Below are positions 59,641 to 64,000 of a DNA stretch of 64,000 bases, in pieces. The position numbers and the translations under genes were made by a program. The stretch's first letter is position 1, and the number at the start of each line of letters is the position of its first letter. The DNA is taken from positions 5,218,001 to 5,282,000 of the forward strand of contig NC_084921.1 in the NCBI RefSeq assembly GCF_958298935.1. Reading direction: 5' to 3'. This DNA is from Phragmites australis. Lineage: Eukaryota; Streptophyta; Magnoliopsida; Poales; Poaceae. The notes beneath the pieces were generated by a model that saw only the letters and a program-made list of their open reading frames with translations, was not told the origin of the DNA and did not search any database.

Positions 59641-59915
59641 TGTTGGGCCCGAATGAGTTCTGTAAGTGTGTGTGGGCTTAGCCTAGGTGCGCGTGGGCTG
59701 CCGTGTTTGAGCAGCGCGACTCGATGAATATTAGTTGTAGCCAGCTAGATAATGAGGCATGACTGGACACTGAACCTTTCTTCCTCCCTACACTTAGAGT
59801 GTCTTCCTCTGGAACTCATGAACTCAGTAATGGAATCTCTCTGAATTGCTAAATCCTTCCTCTACTTCTCTCCAATTCCCCACTTCCTTCTTCTAGTTGC
59901 TACCCTTTGCTAACA
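59641..59915 (+). repeat. 5' LTR of the gypsy element
   Basis: Starts TGTTGGGCCCGAATG and ends TGCTAACA directly before the primer-binding site. Length 275 bases. No second copy in the window confirms the left edge, so it rests on the TG...CA rule. Confidence 0.6.
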
Positions 59916-59917
59916 AT

Positions 59918-59930
59918 CTGGTATCAGATT
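59918..59930 (+). promoter_or_regulatory. Primer-binding site (initiator Met-tRNA)
   Basis: CTGGTATCAGATT matches the complement of the plant initiator Met-tRNA 3' end at the TGGTATCAGA core. Confidence 0.7.
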
Positions 59931-59997
59931 CACCAATCCTGCACCTAATCTAGAGTCCCATGATCAATTTACCCATCGTCGGAAGCAGTTGGGAGCC

Positions 59998-61363
59998 ATG
60001 GATCCAAGCACAAAACTCATCCTCGAGAAGATAGAGTCCTTCAAGATAGATCTTGAGAAGCAATTGCGTGACTACGATTTGAAGCATGGCGTGTGCTTCA
60101 AGGTGCTGGAGCCCGTGATTGAATCATTAGGTGTTTGGAAGCCGAAGATGGAGGTGAAGGTGGATAATCTCAAATCCATTGTCCCTCGGCTCACCAAAAA
60201 GGTCGATCGGGTGGTTTTCGAGCAAGCTCCATCCGTACCAGGACTACTCGTGATACTAGGGACGACCGTAACTGCTCCATCTGCTGGTGATCTTGCTGTC
60301 GGCCCTCGTGGGCACCACGTCGACCATCACCACCGGGAGACTAGCTTTGGGTAGGTTACGACATACACCACTCTCCCGATCAAGGGTACGAGCGATTCCC
60401 CTCCTCCAACCCCGATTGACACTGAGTTTTTCTCTGATCCACATTTGAGTCGCTCCTTGTTTCATCCCCCAATCTATTTATTCTCATGGTTTTCACAACA
60501 AACTGCTGAAGTTGAATTTTCCATACTTTGATGGCGAAAATCTAAAACTATGGCAGTTGCGCAGTGAAGGTTACTTTGAGATGTTTAATGTTGCCCCTGA
60601 AATGTGGATCAAAGTCACGTCCATGCACTTCACTGGTGTAGTGGCTTGTTGGCTTCAGTCTATAGACCGACGTATTCGTCAGAGTACTTGGTCACAAATT
60701 TGCCACCTTCTTCAGGAAGGTTTTGGTAAAGATGAACATGATTTACTTATTAGACAGTTATTCCAAATTAAACAGTCAAGGTCTATAGCAAAGTACATAG
60801 CCTATTTTTGTGAACTGGTTGATCAGTTAACTACGTATGAGTCCGTTACTGATCCACATTACTACACCATAAAATTTATTGATGGCTTACGTGATGATGT
60901 TAGATCCATTATTTTGCTTCAACGCCCAAAGGATCTCGATACTGCATGTGTTCTCGCTGCTTTACAGGAAGAAGTGGTGGATTCTTCTCGTCATCATAAT
61001 TACCATTGACCTAATGTCAATACTCAAAAGCCTCCTCCTCGTGGTCCTCATCCTTTACCTCCACCCCTAGGAATTATAAAACCTTCTACTCAGGCTGATG
61101 ACAGAAGGCCTCCTGAATCTGCTCGAGCTCCTTTAGCTGAAGAAAAATTGGCCCAACTTTGTGCTTGTCACAAGGCCAAAGGTCTATATCATAAATGCAA
61201 TGAGAAATGGAGTCATGATCACAAGTGTGCTCCTATGGTCCAGCTCCATGCATTACAAGAAGTTTGGGAATTATTTCAGCTTGAAGAGGATTCCTTCTCA
61301 GACAATCAGCAGCAACCATCTGCTCCTGATCAATTATTTATAGCCATTTCAGAAGCAACATAA
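59998..61363 (+). pseudogene. Gypsy gag, broken
   Basis: Starts MDPSTKLILEKIESFKIDLE with a coiled-coil-like N-terminus. After a stop at 60352-60354 the capsid-like retrotransposon gag domain follows: KLNFPYFDGENLKLW, MHFTGVVACWLQS, ICHLLQEGFGKDEHDLLIRQ, YIAYFCELVDQLTTYE and FIDGLRDDVRS. Another stop lies at 61007-61009. The zinc-knuckle region reads KGLYHKCNEKWSHDHKC, where Tyr stands in place of the first Cys of the usual C-x-x-C, so zinc binding is lost. Confidence 0.8.
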
Positions 61364-61386
61364 TTGGGAAAGAAACCCCTTGCACT

Positions 61387-62010
61387 TTGAAGCTTCAGGG
61401 TAACATCCAAGGCACTGCTCTTTTAATTCTTGTCGATTCTGGGAGTTCCCACTCTTTTATCAGTTCCACTGTTGCATCTGATTTGCATGGAGTCAGTCCA
61501 GCGGTTCACCCATTCAAGGTACATGTAGCTAATGGAGGTGTTCTTGAATGTCAACAAGAACTTGTCAATACTGAATGGTCCATTCAGGGTATTGTTTTTC
61601 ATTCCACTCTTAAGGTTTTACCATTGATAACATACGATCTTATTATTGGTATGGATTGGTTGGAGGATTTCTCCCCTATGAAGACACATTACAGTCAGAA
61701 ATGGTTATCTATATGTTATCATGGTAATTCTATTATTCTGCAAGGCTTGGTTACTGAATTTCCTGCTTGCACTCTCATTGAATTGGCCCATATTACTAAA
61801 GAACTTGATGAGGTTTTAGACTCACCTATACCTATAGTTGTTCAGTCAGTATTATATGAATTTGAGTCAGTCTTTGCAGACCCTTCTGGATTACCTTCTC
61901 CTCGCGCATGTGATCACCACATTCCATTGACCCCTGGTGCTAGACCTATACAAATTAGACCATATAGATATGCCCTAATCCTCAAAGATGAAATTGAGAA
62001 GCAAATAACT
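61387..62010 (+). pseudogene. Gypsy protease and start of reverse transcriptase, truncated
   Basis: The aspartic protease motif is intact: LLILVDSGSSHSFISS (DSG) with the later LITYDLIIGMDWLEDF. The frame passes into the RT lead-in (FESVFADPSGLPSPRACDHH, then IPLTPGARPIQIRPYRY) and ends before the catalytic YVDD box near 62010, where unrelated AT-rich sequence begins. Confidence 0.82.
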
Positions 62011-62043
62011 GAAAATGCTACAATTAGAAATTATCCAACCAAG

Positions 62044-62188
62044 TTCGACAACAAAAAAATTTACGACGCATATACGCATATCTTGGTATCGATATGCACA
62101 TACGCACATCTTGGTATCCAAAATATCGCATAAATATCTAATGACACTAGATAATTCGACAACAAAAAAATTTACGACGCACATACGC
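62044..62188 (+). repeat. 34-base direct repeat, 111 bases apart
   Basis: TTCGACAACAAAAAAATTTA followed by CGACGCA-ATACGC occurs at 62044 and 62155. Between them ACGCA-ATCTTGGTATC is itself repeated twice. This lies just past the break of the gypsy element. Confidence 0.8.
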
Positions 62189-62199
62189 TTCTTCTACCA

Positions 62200-62840
62200 C
62201 AAATTAAATTAATTTGGGCAAATCAAGGTACCCTATTTTTACAATTTTTTAAACATCCGTGTAATTTTGTAAATATTATATATATAAAATGAATAGCGGC
62301 CGTCTTTTAAATACTTCAAAAACACCCAAAGATGTCATATAACAATTGTACAAAATATAGTAAAGAAATCACCAAAAGATATCTGAAAAGTCTAAGCTGA
62401 AAAGTCTATGTTTCAAAATGCTCATGTTTCTAAAAATTAAAGTCCATATATTTTTTCTTTTTTTCTTAGTGCTGACTTAATAATATTTTAGTTAACCGTC
62501 TAAAATATTAAGTACAATTACATCATCTTTTTTTAATGGTCAAAAATTTCAAAACAAAATCATTCAACCCTAAATAAAAATGATAAAGGTCATGTCGCCA
62601 GGTAGTTTGGTAACATATCACTAGTCACCGACTGCTCTGGCGACAATACGTTATTTCCATAATTTTTCTAAAATCAATATTATTTTTGTAATTTTCTTTG
62701 AAATTTATATTATTTAAAAATTCTACAAAACCTAACCTTAGTTTTTAATTTTTCTTATTTGATATTTTCAACTTAAATATTTTGATTTAGGATTTTTTTT
62801 TTCAACTTTTGAAGGCTCTACGTGGGTGTTGGAGTTGAAT
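62200..62840. other. AT-rich intergenic, no gene seen
   Basis: Short frames only; no element boundary could be fixed. Confidence 0.4.
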
Positions 62841-63290
62841 TAGGAATGGTAATGGGGCTTCATTCCCCGCCTGTAATGGGATAAGTATAAAAGAATTTAA
62901 TTTTCGTAAATTTATGTGGAGACGAGGATGAAAAGATGCTATTTATATCTGCTCTCGCTATATCCCTGATATCACACGTATATATATTTTCTTAGTATAT
63001 AAATATACAAACATTATATTATATAGGATAAATAATAAATTACTCTTATATTTTTATCTAACATACGATATTTAACATATCTTGTATTAATTACCCTCGT
63101 ATATATCAATAAATTACTTATTTATACTATAAACATCTTATTAATATATAGAAATAATAAACTATAATTCAATTTTACATTTCTATTAAGAACTTAATTC
63201 TTGTAAAATTCTCCACAAACATGAAAATAAGGAAAAAAAAAACTCTCTAGGAAACATTCCTCGTCAGAATTGGGCCGGTTGCCATCCCTA
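62841..63290. mobile_element. hAT-like MITE (TAGGGATGGCAA ends)
   Basis: The left end TAGGAATGGTAATGGGGCTT and the right end in reverse complement (TAGGGATGGCAACCGGCCCA) match. The flanks AGTTGAAT and CGTTGGAC agree at 5 of 8 positions. Inner phrases CATTCCCCGCC and GGAAACATTCC are complementary and typical of this grass MITE type. Length 450 bases. Its termini resemble those of the element at 19944-20955. Confidence 0.6.
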
Positions 63291-63470
63291 CGTTGGACAC
63301 ACCCTCCCACGCCGCAGCCGCACCGTACACATTCTTTTCAGTTGTCACCACCCACCACCAAAGCAGCCTACCCGTTCCTCATTTGCGAACGGGCCCACCT
63401 CCAGCCCCCGCTCCGACTCAAACGACACTCTAGCGTCGCGACTCGCAAGCCCGCAGCAGAGAAGCGACCG

Positions 63471-63560
63471 ATGGTTGCTGCCCGCGCGGGCGAGGCGATC
63501 GAACTAGCGGCGGTTCTAGCAACAACCCGAGATCAATCCGGCTTCCCAGCGCCCGAGCAT
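63471..63560 (+). CDS. Possible first coding exon of a gene running off the right edge
   Basis: MVAARAGEAIELAAVLATTR and ten further residues end at GAGCAT/GTAAGC, a strong donor, after a GC-rich leader from about 63300. Thirty codons, phase 0. The rest of the gene lies beyond the window, so the product cannot be named. An upstream in-phase alternative (63270 frame) is less likely because it starts inside the MITE edge. Confidence 0.4.
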
Positions 63561-64000
63561 GTAAGCGATCCTTCCCCTCTGCTTGGCGCCTCGCTTTGGG
63601 CGCGATCGGTGTTGGTTTCCCCTGTTTTGGTGGGGTGTTTTAGCCTTTATGTGGGCTTTGTGGTTGGGGGAGGATCAGGTGCGGGTTGGGGCTCGCTCGG
63701 GAGCTGGTGGTTCGGTGGAGCGGCGGGCAATGCAGCACCGTTTGGAGTCGTTTTGGGCTAGGGTTTGAGGAGACGGGGGCTGAAATTTGTAAGGTTGGGG
63801 TGGAGCGGATTGAGGTGGTTTTGAATTTTTGGGACTCGGCCACTCGGCGTTCAAGTGTGCTGTGTGCGGACATTGTAAGTGCGAAACTGTGATTCGACGT
63901 ATTCTTACGAGGTGTTCATCGTTTTTTTTTTCTGGACTTTCTCTGGGTTTTTAAGCTGCTGGTGAGTGGGCGTTGCAACGGTTTTGGAAATTTATGGATT

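Larger units (their letters stand above)
59641..62010 (+). mobile_element. Ty3/gypsy retrotransposon, 5' part only
   Basis: The probable 5' LTR (59641-59915, TGTTGGGCCC...CTAACA) is followed after two or three bases by TGGTATCAGATTC, a good initiator-Met primer-binding site. Gag, a degenerate zinc knuckle, the protease and the first part of the reverse transcriptase follow in order. The text stops matching near 62010 and passes into unrelated AT-rich sequence. No 3' LTR is present. Confidence 0.82.

Overview
This is nuclear DNA of a flowering plant, most likely a grass (Poaceae). Its genes have GT-AG introns and GC-rich first exons. They are scattered among Stowaway-type MITEs, RTE and L1 LINE remains, Ty1/copia and Ty3/gypsy pieces, hAT and Mutator-like non-autonomous elements, and a nuclear tRNA-Ser. 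I cannot name the species from sequence alone, and nothing here looks bacterial, organellar or viral.

Layout. Bases 1-6610 are a three-layer nest. A short LTR retrotransposon has its 3' LTR split by an RTE-type LINE, and the LINE's reverse-transcriptase region is split by a 1.7-kb solo LTR that carries eight 73-bp tandem repeats. At 6622-7331 there may be the last two exons of a gene entering from the left. 7749-8363 (minus) is a likely two-exon gene for a small tail-anchored protein. 12971-14880 is a shrunken copia element. 16350-19273 (plus) is a complete seven-coding-exon UDP-xylose transporter gene of 356 aa. 22934-24753 (plus) holds the C-terminal half of the MCM-binding protein ETG1/MCMBP with an intact spliced frame but no N-terminal half. 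25867-27649 (minus) is a complete five-coding-exon saposin-B gene with a 5'UTR exon near 28.4 kb. A tRNA-Ser(UGA) lies at 31378-31459 (minus).

31.6-38.0 kb is mostly repeats: hAT MITE, fold-back element, CACTA-like hairpins, tandem repeats and AT microsatellites. 38496-39146 (plus) is a single-exon DUF688 gene. 40113-40831 is a Mutator-like fold-back element with a perfect 9-bp target duplication. 41.1-42.9 kb is an L1-type LINE remnant. 48472-52646 (minus) is a partly resolved multi-exon gene whose large putative intron holds long CA/TA microsatellites and a hAT MITE. 53248-54703 (minus) encodes the catalytic part of a staphylococcal-like plant nuclease (CAN family), again without its usual N-terminal exons. 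58297-58788 (minus) is a PADRE/DUF4228 gene. 59641 to about 62010 is the 5' part of a Ty3/gypsy element. 62841-63290 is a hAT-like MITE, and a first coding exon of a gene running off the right edge may start at 63471.

The genes are independent housekeeping or plant-family genes, not an operon or pathway. I did not find a clearly new molecular system. The best leads are the G-box hairpin array in the solo LTR, two neighbouring genes that both lack their N-terminal halves while keeping open frames, a related short membrane-helix exon on either side of the nuclease gene, and several well-bounded non-autonomous transposons with intact target duplications.
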